Source: Craterostigma plantagineum (lineage: Eukaryota > Streptophyta > Magnoliopsida > Lamiales > Linderniaceae). From it: a stretch of 64,000 nt of DNA. Under the pieces are notes generated by a model. That model made no database searches. It was not told the origin of the DNA and was given only the letters and a program-made list of their open reading frames with translations. The translations under genes were made by a program, and so were the position numbers. Positions 47,204 to 57,476 of the stretch are shown piece after piece. How positions within the stretch are numbered: position 1 is the stretch's first letter; each line of letters starts with the position of its first letter. Location of the stretch: positions 15,952,001 to 16,016,000 of the forward strand of contig JAPQWV010000018.1 of assembly GCA_027422505.1 (NCBI GenBank), given 5' to 3'.

Positions 47204-49588
47204 GGGCCCCCGGCAGATGTACATGTGAGCCCTCCCCAACCACAACAACAGCTAAGCCCTGAGGACGCGATTATTGATGATGTCACTCAGGAGCTTGCTC
47301 AGGAGCCACCATTGGTCGAAGAGCCAATGCCCGACGTCGAAGATACTTTGATAGACGTCGTGGCTACATAGATGGAACTCGAGGCTCCCGCACTCGAACT
47401 GCAAGTGGAAGTGCCCTTACATGTTGGCGTGCTCGAAGATACTTTTGAGGAAGTTCTTCAACAAGAGGCAAAGCTCTCTTCCACCGGTGACGGATCAGGC
47501 ACGGGAGGACGTCTATCGTGACCTCACTCCTCACACGGCCACCCCGTCTGACACAGAGTCTGACGAGGAAATCAGTCTGATCAGGAGGACTCCCAGAAGA
47601 CTGAGCATTCAACTGGAGTCTCTCTTTCCGGCCGTCACCGTCGCACCAGATACTCCGCTGCCCACAACGACAAGTGTTGCTGGCACTTCATCGCTCAATC
47701 TTGAGCCGCAACCAACTCACATAGTATCTGGTTCGCAGGCGCAACCCGAGCCTGCAACGACATCCATAGAGACGAATCCTCAGGATTCGACTAGAGGATT
47801 GGGTGGAAGTCTCATAGAGTCACAACCTCAAGTGACTGTGAGCCAACCCCAAGAGTCGGTGTCTACTCAAGGGTTGATAACAGGCGACATCAGTCGTCCT
47901 GGTCCATCCATGGAGGCGTCCACTCCCTTCGTGACGAACGAACAATTCCCGGCCGCTCTCTCTGCCGCTGTACAATCAATGGAAGAAAAGATCACAGAGA
48001 GAGTACTCCAAGCACTCGAGGCATCCCAAAGACATACCGGGAAAGCACCTGCCTCTGAAGGCCCTTCGTCACGAACCAACCCCACACCTCCACAACCCAC
48101 ACCCACCGACCCTCTAGCCACTTCCTCCATCCTCATCAACCCATATACAATCCCAATCACCGAGCTCCACGACATACTCCTCGCCCGTCTGATAGGCCTG
48201 TCCATCCGATCTCCTCAAGAAGAATCCCTCTATCGGCGATTGGTGGATCATCCTGAGCCACCGACCGACACCTGCCGCGGCCAAAGCTCCCACTCACGGT
48301 GCAGACATGACGATCCTGACGATCAGGACCCTCATGAGGGGGAGAAGAGGCCAGGGACATCTACAAGTGGCCAAGGACAAGGCTCGGGCCCCCGGCAGAT
48401 GTACACATGAGCCCTCCCCAACAACAACAACAGCTAAGCCCTGAGGACGCGATCATTGATGATGTCGCTCAGGAGCTAGCTCAGGAGCCACCATTGGTCG
48501 AAGAGCCAATGCCCGACGTCGATGATACGCTGATAGATGTCGTGGCTACGGAGATGGAACTCGAGGCTCCTGACCTCGAATTACAAGTGGAATAGCCCTT
48601 ACATGTAGGCGTGCTCGAGAAAACTATTGAGGAGGTTCTTCTACAAGAAGCACAGCCCGAGACAGAAATTGGGCAGAGCTCGCTTCCACTTTTGACGGAT
48701 CAGGCTCCAAGGGATGTTGAACGTGATCCCACTCCTCACACAGCAACACCATCCGACACGGAGTAAGATGAGGAGATTAGCCTGATAAGACGGACTCCCG
48801 GATGACTTAGTATTCAACTGGAGTCCCTCTTCCCGGCCGTCACCGACGCACCAGATACCATGCTGACCACAACGCCAAGTGTTGCCGGCACTTCTTCGCT
48901 CAATCTTGAGCCGCAACCAACTCACGTGGTGTCTGGTTCGCAGGCGCAACCTGAGCCTGCCTTAACACCCATAGAGACGAATCCTCAAGATTCGACTCGA
49001 GGATTGGGTGGAAGTCTCATACAGTCACAACCTCAAGTGACTGAGAGCCAACCCACAGAGTCGGTGTCTACTCAAGGGTTGATAACAGGCGACATTAGTC
49101 GTCCTGGTCCATCTCAGGAGGCGTCCGCACCCTTCGTGACGACCGACAGTTCCAGGCCGCTCTCTCTGCCGTTGTACAGTCAATGGAAGAAAAGATCACA
49201 GAGAGAGTACTCCAAGCACTCGAGGTATCCCGAAGAGATACCGGGAAAGCACCTGCCTCTGAAGGCCTTTCGTCACCAATCAACCCCACACCTCCACAAC
49301 CCACACCCACCGACCCTCTAGCCACTTCCTCCATCCTCATCAACCCATACACAATCCCTATCACCGAGCTCCATGACATTCTCCTCGCCCGTCCGATAGG
49401 CCTTTCCATCCGATCGCCGCAAGAAGAATCCCTCTATAGGCGATTGGTGGACCATCCTGAGCCACCGACTGACACCTACCGAGGCCAAAGCTCCCACTCA
49501 CGGCGCGACATGACGATTCTGACGATCAGGACCCTCATGAGGGGGAGAAGAGGCCAAGGACATCAACAAGTGGCCAAGGACAAGGCTC
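47204..49588. repeat. 1.2-kb tandem duplication in the extra coding region
   Basis: Copy A is 47204-48385 (1182 bp) and copy B 48386-49588 (1203 bp). Both run from GGGCCCCCGGCAGATGTACA to GGCCAAGGACAAGGCTC and are highly similar, with scattered substitutions and short indels. Each has its own stops, so they have decayed partly since the duplication. Confidence 0.92.
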
Positions 49589-49611
49589 GGGCGCTACGCA
49601 GATAAGCATTG

Positions 49612-49735
49612 GAGCAGGTGAAACCCAAACAACCCAACACAAACCCAAACAACCCAAACACAAACCCACCATACCCAAACACAAACCACCCACCAAACAC
49701 AAACCACCCAAACCGCCCACACCACGCACCGCATC
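49612..49735. repeat. CCCAAACA-type short tandem repeat
   Basis: Imperfect repeats of AACCCAAAC and ACCAAACACA units. In one plus-strand frame they give an Asn/Pro/Thr-rich stretch, and on the minus strand a Gly/Leu/Val-rich spurious ORF. Confidence 0.8.
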
Positions 49736-51083
49736 GCCCACATCGAACCACCAACCTTTCACCTCAGGACGCCTCCGTCCATCCCACTGATCTACTCAAG
49801 CCCCTTGCTTCCGGAAGAAGAAGCAAGTGCTACGATGCTTGTAGCTCTCGCAGCTACCCAAGCCACTCCCTCTGTCGCTCCAGACCAATCGGGACCCTCT
49901 GGACATGGCGCCAATCCACACGAGGCCCTAGACAAGTACATCTTCGAAGGCCAGTGGATGACCCATTCCATGCTCGAGGAGCATCAAAGACAACGGCTTC
50001 ACGACGTTCGGTGCTTTCTACAACAAGCGTCCATAGATCTCGTAATCATAGAAGACGACGAGCTTCAGGAAGGTGAAGACTACGAGCGAGTTATCCCAAG
50101 GCTACCAGAGTTAATAGCTCAACAGGCGGTTCCCTCTCCAAGGCTAACGCCGGGGACCGTCCGGATCGACACGCAATGGGAAAACATTCAAATTGAAATT
50201 CCCTTCCTCGAAGAAGTTCGTGAGAATATTTGGAGGTCTCCGGACAGAGTGAAGAATCCGAACGAGTTCGAGCTCAGAGGGATCTCTCATTGGGACCAGC
50301 AGAAGAGGATGACCTACCTCTGGATGCTGACCAAACTAGGACCTGACGTTAGGCTGGGGATGACTAAGACACAAGCCAAGAGCCATTATAAGAGTCTCTC
50401 CCCAATAAGCCAACTACTCAGCGTCTACTGTGCCAAAGGATGACTACCAACACCTCACTACATCATCGAACGAGTGGACAGGACCCGAGAGGAACTGAGC
50501 GAGAGCGACCTGCCGTACCTCTCCGCCGATGAAGTGTACCGACATTATCACTATACGCGGAGAAGTACAAAGGTCCTCAGATCTTCATCAAGACAGAAGG
50601 CCTCGAAGGGCTCTACCGGTTCATGTTGCGCCAGGTCAAGTACTATGCCGCACATGACCTTCAGATGGCTCTGGAGAGCAATATGAAGAAGTCAACATGA
50701 TCGCTCCACTCAACAAAGGACCTGAGATCGAAGGGCTTCCCAACAATCACGTGCACATCAGCTCAGTCCTAGGCATCACCTGCCACAATCCAATAGCAAA
50801 GAAGAATAGGTTGATGCTGAAGACTGAGATTCATAAGTTTTGTGATGGGATGCTCAAGGTCATCAGGAAAAACATCGAGCAGGGGTTGGAAGAAATCAAC
50901 AGAGACACTATGCTGAGGATCCACAGGTTCGTGAGAGAACAGCCGCTCCTAATGGAATTGCTTGAAGATATCGAAGAGCGACTGGAGCTTAGGATCACTC
51001 TGAGGAACTATGAGCATGCACTGGGCTTGCGCAGATCATATTACCCGACAAGGACAAACGGCGCGGAGACGCAATCAAGCACA

Positions 51084-51094
51084 AAGGGGGAGAT
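51084..51094 (+). promoter_or_regulatory. Polypurine tract of the giant copia element
   Basis: AAAGGGGGAGAT directly before the 3' LTR at 51095; the expected plus-strand primer for reverse transcription. Confidence 0.88.
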
Positions 51095-51445
51095 TGTAGA
51101 ATACTATTTGTAATTGTGCTTGATTTCATTAGTTGTCCTTGTAATTAGGGGCGTTTTGTATAGTAGTCCTTAGATTAGGACTAGTTTGATATTTATACCA
51201 AGTTTGTTTGGTATAAATACTTGTAAATCAATTGAGCTGAATAGAGAAAGTTTTGAGAATTGATCCGAAAGGCTTGCAATTCGATTTCTAGAGAGAGAAA
51301 CAACAGTAACTTTCTCACTCTACTCGAATTCTCTCTCTTGTTCTTCATTTGAGTTTTTCGGTCGCATTCAATTGCTTATCTAAACGATCGAATTACTATG
51401 AATTCTAGCCTAGGATCGTAGAGTTGTTAATCGTAGGACCTAACA
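51095..51445 (+). repeat. 3' LTR of the giant copia element
   Basis: 351 bp, same ends as the 5' LTR, four substitutions. Followed by the target duplication GAAAT. Confidence 0.95.
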
Positions 51446-53490
51446 GAAATTATTCGAACCATTAATATGGTACAGATAACATATTATCTAGTATCAGTAC
51501 AACTTAATGTGGTATCGTTTCGTAATGTATTGGTACCAGGATAGTATAAACGGTTACCAAAATACTATCAAGTGGTATAATTTACATGTGATGTGGTAAC
51601 ATATAAAAATGGTGTGACCATATTCATTGACGGATCATGAAGCTTCTGGAATGTTCCTTATGTTTTGTTATGAATGGAGTATAAACCGGTACGACATTAC
51701 GCTGAAGTGGTATATTTTACATGTGTCTTGGTATGGTACAAATATTGATCCATATTCATTGACGGATCATGAGGCTTCTGGAATGTTCTTTATTTTCAGA
51801 TAATATATGTCATTTGGCAGGGTGCGAATGAGAAGGGAGGGATAACATTTATTTTCAGAGAATATATGTCATTTGGAAGGTTGTGGAATATTCTTCATTT
51901 CGGCAGGTTGTGGTACCCGTTGGGGAGGAAGTGGTACGATTTGGGGAGGATCTGGTACCATTTGAGGAGGAACTAGTACCATTTAGTACGATTTGGGCGG
52001 GAAAGCTGAATATGTGTAGTATTTTGGGCGGGAACTTTTATGTAGTATATATTCCTGTAATAATGTCGTACCGGAAACACTTTATGTGTTACAGATTGCG
52101 GTTTACGCGCTAGGGTTTCCAGTTTTTTGGTTTAGAGTATCGGATCTTAGGGTAAACTGTTTCGGGGTTACGATTAAAGGTTTATTGTCGTAAGATTTGT
52201 TCTATGATTGACGTATAATGTTGTTTAGGATAGATTTATTGTAATTTATAATGGTAAATATCAATGTGATGTAAATATAGCTGTCTACGTGCATTGATGT
52301 ACATTTCACATGATCAAAACCCCATTATTTGACTACTTACATATTTGCAATAAACGTAACAAAATCATGGAACTTGATGGATTATACATCAAATCATATA
52401 TTTCCATGATTTTTATCTTCGACAATCGAAAAAACAAACTTTTAGTTACGAAATTATTTGAACCATTAATACGGTACAGATTACATGTTATCTAGTATCA
52501 CTACCACTTAATGTGGTATCGAATCGAAATGTATTATTATCAGGATAGTATAAATTGGTACTAAATTATGCTAAAGTGGTACAATTTACATGTGATTTGG
52601 TATCATATAACGATGGAGAGGCATATTCATTGTCGGCACATGAAGTTTCTGGAATATTCTTATATTTTGGTATGAAAGGAGTATAAATTGGTACCAAATT
52701 ATGCTGAAGTGATACAGTTGGTATCATATAATGATGGGGAGGCATATTCATTGTCGGCCTATGAAGCTTCTGGAATGTTCTTATTTTTTGTTACGAATTG
52801 AGTATAAATCGGTACCAAAATATTATTAAGTGGTATAATTTACATGTGATGTGGTATTGTATAAAGATATATACGTTAATAGGCCCATAAAGCTTCTGAA
52901 ATGTTCCTATTTCTGTTACGAGTTGAGTATGAATTGGTACCAGACTATACTTAAGTGGTATAATTTGCATGTGATGTGGTATTTTATAAATAGGGAGACG
53001 GTAATAGGCCCATGGAGCTTCTGGAATGTTCTTATTTTTTGTTACGAGTGGAGCATAAATTGGTACGACTATACTTAAGTGGTATAATTTACATGTGATA
53101 TGTGGTATTGTATAAAGATGGAGACGATAATAAACCCATGAAGCTTCTGAAATGTTCCTATTTTCTGTTACGAGTGGAGTATAAATTGGTAGCAGACTAT
53201 ACTTAAGTTGTATAATTTACATGTAATGTGGTATTTTATAAAGATGGAGTAGGCCCATGGAGCTTCTGGAATGTTCTTATTTTTTGTTACGAATGGAGTA
53301 TAAATTGGTACCAAACTATACTTAAGTGGTATAATTTACATGTGATGTGGTATTGTATAAAAATGGAAACGTAATAGGCCCATGACGCTTCTAAAATGTT
53401 CTTATTTTTTGTTACCAATGGAGTATAAATTATTACCAGAGTATTATTAAGTGGTATGATTTATATGTGATGTGGTATGAAAATAGAACT
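51446..53490. repeat. GGTAC-rich satellite-like cluster with a 123-bp unit
   Basis: From 52556 to about 53480 there are eight consecutive units, starting at 52556, 52680, 52801, 52926, 53052, 53178, 53297 and 53422, with spacings of 119-126 bp. Each begins AGTATAAATTGGTACCA or a variant, contains AAGTGGTATAATTTACATGTG, and most end in CTTCTGGAATGTTC plus a T-rich stretch. Two further units start at about 51543 and 51678. Between them, 51,990-52,460 is a second copy of the sequence split by the copia insertion (31855-32135 plus 51446 onward). No gene. Confidence 0.9.
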
Positions 53491-54036
53491 AGTTCAAAAC
53501 GCAAAAAAACAGAAGCAGAACCATCATTCAAAACACCAAAAGTGTTAGACACAGTCAAAACGCAAGCAGAGCCATCATTCGACGCCGTTCTTCTTCCCAA
53601 CAACTTTCTTCTCCTTCTTTCGGCCACTTTCTTGGCGATCGACGGAATTCTTCTTTGGAACCATCGCAAGATTCGTCGATCAAGTGTCGAAATCGATCGG
53701 GTTTCGTCGATTAGGGGTTCAGATTGGTAGAAAATTCTTCGGGTTTTCTCGATTAAGGCTGGAAATATAATTTTAGGGTTGTACGGAAATCGATTTTTAG
53801 TCTCAGCGTCGTATTAGCCCTATTAAAAAATGGTGTCGTGGGCTTGTCTTTGAATAAAAGTATTCGGCAGCGTTTCCCTTATTAGAGACTTGGTATTATT
53901 TGCGTGACGTATAAAACAGTGTTATTATATTTCCTTAATTTAATATCTTCTACATTTAGTACGTGACTGCCTCCAATTTGCTTGCTCAAATTCGCATTTT
54001 GGCTCATGTAAGTTTTTATCAATAGTCGGTCAATAA

Positions 54037-54089
54037 GGAGGAGCTCCATATTCCTCCGAAAAAAAAAAAAAAAAAGGAGGAGCTCCATC
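54037..54089. mobile_element. Minimal retroposed A-tail flanked by a 13-bp TSD
   Basis: GGAGGAGCTCCAT occurs at 54037-54049 and again at 54077-54089. Between them lie ATTCCTCCG and 18 A residues. A perfect 13-bp direct repeat around a poly(A) tract is what L1-driven target-primed reverse transcription leaves when only the 3' end is copied. Confidence 0.6.
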
Positions 54090-55223
54090 AATGTAGCCTT
54101 CTGAGTCAAACTCAGTAGTCAGTCAGCTTTATTGGGTGTAAGTAAACTTTGACTTGATTATCTAATTTTAATTGAGTTTTCTTATCTATATATTTATCCT
54201 TTTATCAATAGATAATGACTAGATTAGTAAAATTTCTAACTCATCCAATAGGCTAGTCCCGTCAATAGATAGGGTAAGATGGATCTTGAATTTGATAATG
54301 GATTTATTATTTCACAAGGAAGAACAATAAGAAACAAATAATAACTACATAGTAGTATACCACATCTTAACTGTGCTGCTATATAGTTGTAAAAGATATT
54401 AAATGAATTTCAAAATATTTAATTTAGATGATATGTATTTCAATTCAAATATTTAATATTTTAACGATAAAATTGTAATTAAAATTATAGTTACTATGTG
54501 GTGTGGTGCATACTAAAATAATATTACTTTTAGTGTTATTTAATATTATAATGATAAAATTGTAATTAAGATGAAACTGACACTAAACTACAGTTTTTTT
54601 GTGGTGCCCATATCATAATATAATATAGTAGTACTCCACCGCACGCTCGATTAATATTTTGATCGTATTTCATAGATGATAATGAAATTATATTATTAAG
54701 TTTAATTACATTATTTCGATTTTGTATGATTAATTGGAAGTTCACTAATTGACATACCAAATCAATTAAGGATAATTACTATGATGTGCTTATCAATTAT
54801 AAACTAGATAGACTAGTCAACATTGCACATTCTATGTGTGTGCAATTATATAATTGTGAAGGGAAAATGAAGTTTATTCTATTGGGTACTTTTCTTAATG
54901 TTTTATTATTTATTTTAACGATCATACGATATTTTTTTTTTAACACAAAAGACACCATGGCCGTATCTAAGTGGGTAAGACCAACTCCAGCCGTACCCAA
55001 AAACTCAAAACCCATACCCATTTATGCTCCAATGGTACTCGAAAATGAAACCCAAAATGGGTTTTTGTGGATTTGTTTTTTTTTTCGACGCAATTATACG
55101 TTTGTACTGTTCATATACCAAAAACTTTGCTAAAATTAGATTTTGGCCCAAAGTGTTATTTAATTATACTTAAAGTCCTATTTGGTAAATTATATTTTCG
55201 GCCAAATGTTTTTTATTTATTTC

Positions 55224-55227
<4 letters not shown>

Positions 55228-55271
<44 letters not shown>
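55228..55271. repeat. (TTA)n microsatellite
   Basis: About 14 uninterrupted TTA/ATT units, followed by a degenerate ATT-rich tail to about 55370. Confidence 0.92.
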
Positions 55272-55272
<1 letters not shown>

Positions 55273-56029
55273 CATCTTCTGTTACATATTATTATGGTTT
55301 TTATTAACATTATTATTATATTATCATTATTATACTATTATTATTCATCATCATCATTATCATTAAATTTATGTAATTTTACTTATGAGTTGTACAATAA
55401 CACAATTATAAAATTTAAAAATCATGTCACTGAAAGAGAACGATACATAACACACTAGTACGAAAATAACAATGTATTACATGCAGTAGAAATAACAATT
55501 TAAAAACTGTATATTGTATTTTTATTTTCTAATAAATATTTATTTTTCAGCTTTTATGTGTACTGTTTATCAATTTATAAAAAATATGCATTTTTCCTAA
55601 TCGAATTAATAGTGTGGTCTAAGATGTAATATGACAAAATATGTGGTTAATATAGAAAAGTAGTAAAAGATGATGTGAAAGAGAATATTCTAATAATATT
55701 CTTTTGAGTTTGAGAATGAGTTTAATGGTTGGAGTAGAATTACTGTTTGATGTGACATTTACTGCAAAATGGGTTTATAAATGGGTTTTTCGGTTGGAGA
55801 TGGCCTAAGAGCGAATTCCGATTTAGCTAAAACTAGATAATAAAATAAGGGTATAACGATATTATCCTAGAACAAAACTGACATACCACAACTTTCTACG
55901 AGGCTCTTAGACTTAATAAAATCGAAAGATAAATAGATAACATAATACTACAACCACTACGAAAAATAATACAACAGAATATAAAATCAGAAAGCAGTAC
56001 CATCCACTTCAGACTAGTAATGTCAAAAC

Positions 56030-57047
56030 TAGAGCTGTTAAAACGGGCCGGCGGGGCAGGCCGGCCCGTAACCGCCAAAGCCCGCCATGTGGCGGGGCGG
56101 GGTGGGTAGGGGTGGGCATTCGGTACGTACCGAACCGTACCGAACCGAAGTTTCGGTTAACCGAACCGAATTTTTTGATTTTCTAAAACCGAATACCGAA
56201 CCGAATTTCTCGTTTCGTTATTCGGTTATACCGAATTTTTAATTCGGTAATTCGGTTAACTGAAATATTTAAAAAAAAAGAAAAAAACAAAAATTAGGTA
56301 TAACCGAATTTTAACATATTAAAATTTATTAATATTTTTTAATTTTAACATATTAAATATATTAATGTTTGCTTTAGTTTATCAAATTTAATATATTTTT
56401 TAACATTAAATATAAATTTTGGTAATTCGGTTCGGTTCGGTATACCGAACTGGTATATCCGTACCGAACCGAATTACCGAATTTTTTTTTAAAAAAACGA
56501 ATACCGAACCGAACTTTCGGTTCGGTATTCGGTTCGTACCGAATTTTCGGTATTTCGGTCGGTTCGGCCGGTTTACCGAACTGTGGCCACCCTAGGGGTG
56601 GGTAAGCCCGCCATATGGCGGGCCTAAGAAATGCATAACCGCCCCGCCCCGCCGGCGGGCACGGGCCTGGCGGCCTAGCCGGCCGGGTTAAGATAAAAAT
56701 AAAATATTAAAAGATAATAAAAAAGGAAATAATAAGAAACAATAATAAAAATAGAAAAAATTAATATAAAAATAGGAAAAAAAATAAGAAAAATGAACGA
56801 AAATATATTTAATTTAATAAACTTTTTTAATATTAATATATTTATGTTAATAAGTACCAGTTGTTATTTTATATTTACAATATTATATTATAAATAATAT
56901 AATTTTTTTTTAATTAATCTGTCGGGCTACCCGCGCGCAAGCCCGCCCCGCCCCGCCAATGCCCGCACCAGCCACCGGCTTGCCCGGCGGGCCTAAAATT
57001 TCAGAGCCCGCCCTGCCAACGGGCCCAAGCCCGTTTTGAAAGCTCTA
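56030..57047. mobile_element. Middle hAT MITE, inserted in the outer element's terminus
   Basis: Termini TAGAGCTGTTAAAACGGGC and TAGAGCTTTCAAAACGGGC (reverse complement of right). Perfect 8-bp TSD GTCAAAAC at 56022-56029 and 57048-57055. It sits 15 bp inside the left terminal repeat of the outer MITE, which it resembles. Net length about 522 bp. Confidence 0.92.
56107..56594. mobile_element. Inner hAT MITE of the TTCGG/CCGAA family
   Basis: 488 bp starting TAGGGGTGGGCA and ending CCACCCTA. Perfect 8-bp TSD GGGGTGGG at 56099-56106 and 56595-56602. Its dense TTCGG and CCGAA motifs match the fragment at 10360-10719. Confidence 0.9.
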
Positions 57048-57476
57048 GTCAAAACAGGCCGGCAGCCCGGGCCAGCCCGTAGCCCGCCAAATTCCGCGGC
57101 GAGCCTTAGAATACAAGGCCCACCCCGCCCCGCGGCGGCCTGGGGCCCGACTGGCCAGGCCGCCACCTGAGAAATTTATTTTGTATTAAATTTAATTTAA
57201 ATTTATAATTTATTAAGAACTATTTAATTATTTATTATATTTTACATTAATTATGTACTAATCAATAAATATATCATTAATTATACCATAATTAATAAAT
57301 CATAATTGATTTCTCTAATTAATTTAGTATATTTACTATATCATATGAATACTATAAAATATATAATATTCTAGATGGCGGGCCAGCCCGCTGACTACCC
57401 CGGCCGGCCCGCGCGGCTCACGGGCCCAATTGACCCCGCTACTTCAGACCGAACCCACTCGAAACGTAGTCACAAC

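Larger units (their letters stand above)
46331..51113 (+). pseudogene. Extra (post-pol) coding region of the giant copia element, unknown function
   Basis: Several consecutive frames, broken by single stops and shifts, appear to be one ancestral protein. Part 1 (46331-47200) is globular, starting MDRYPRYNHIYDHNLYL, with TASVPMVYLQQFW and IPHPWKTLFGIVNKCLS segments; stops occur at about 46577 and 46916. Part 2 (47200-49590) is a disordered Pro/Gln/Ser/Glu-rich linker present as a 1.2-kb tandem duplication. Part 3 (49805-51113) is globular and charged, with EFELRGISHWDQQKRMTYLWMLTKL up to about 50440, and continues with frame breaks into the first 19 bp of the 3' LTR. I recall similar part 1 proteins as uncharacterised products in asterid genomes. 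No membrane helix or env-like fusion peptide is evident. A distant relation to plant-mobile-domain folds is only a guess. Confidence 0.65.
32136..51445 (+). mobile_element. Giant Ty1/copia element (SIRE/Maximus-like), 19.3 kb
   Basis: Flanked by the 5-bp TSD GAAAT (32131-32135 and 51446-51450). LTRs are 351 bp each and differ at four positions (98.9% identity), so insertion was recent. The primer-binding site TGGTATCAGAGC is at 32489-32500 and the purine tract AAAGGGGGAGAT ends at 51094. Order: 1-kb leader, gag (interrupted by a 2549-bp solo LTR), pol, a 3.7-kb spacer, extra coding region, 3' LTR. Subtracting the solo LTR leaves about 16.8 kb, far longer than the 9-11 kb I expect for SIRE elements. 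The long coiled-coil gag and post-pol coding region suggest the SIRE/Maximus lineage. Frameshifts and catalytic substitutions make it non-autonomous. Confidence 0.92.
53491..56014. other. AT-rich intergenic region
   Basis: No gene recognised. Contents seen: a tiny retroposon-like A-tract insertion at 54037-54089, a TTA/ATT microsatellite at about 55228-55271, and otherwise featureless AT-rich DNA. A basic 24-codon minus-strand frame near 53,590-53,665 has no support as a gene. Confidence 0.5.
56015..57441. mobile_element. Outer hAT MITE of a three-level nest
   Basis: Termini TAGTAATGTCAAAACAGGCC (left) and TAGCGGGGTCAATTGGGCCC (reverse complement of right). Perfect 8-bp TSD CTTCAGAC at 56007-56014 and 57442-57449. 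Net length about 401 bp once the nested elements are subtracted. GC-rich CGGGCC subterminal blocks surround an AT-rich core. It lies 36 bp beyond the stop codon of the PPR gene. Confidence 0.88.

Noticed and set aside
49535..49762. Gly/Leu/Val-rich minus-strand ORF
   Set aside because: Translation of the CCCAAACA short tandem repeat, not a gene.
52556..53480. Regularly spaced repeats that might suggest a CRISPR-like array
   Set aside because: Whole 119-126 bp units are repeated without unique spacers, and the genome is a plant; it is a tandem satellite.
53565..53669. Short basic minus-strand peptide beginning MVPKKN
   Set aside because: Only about 24 codons, at the edge of the satellite, with no splice partner or recognisable family.
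55067..55366. ORF rich in Ile and Tyr/His
   Set aside because: It translates the TTA microsatellite and its AT-rich tail.
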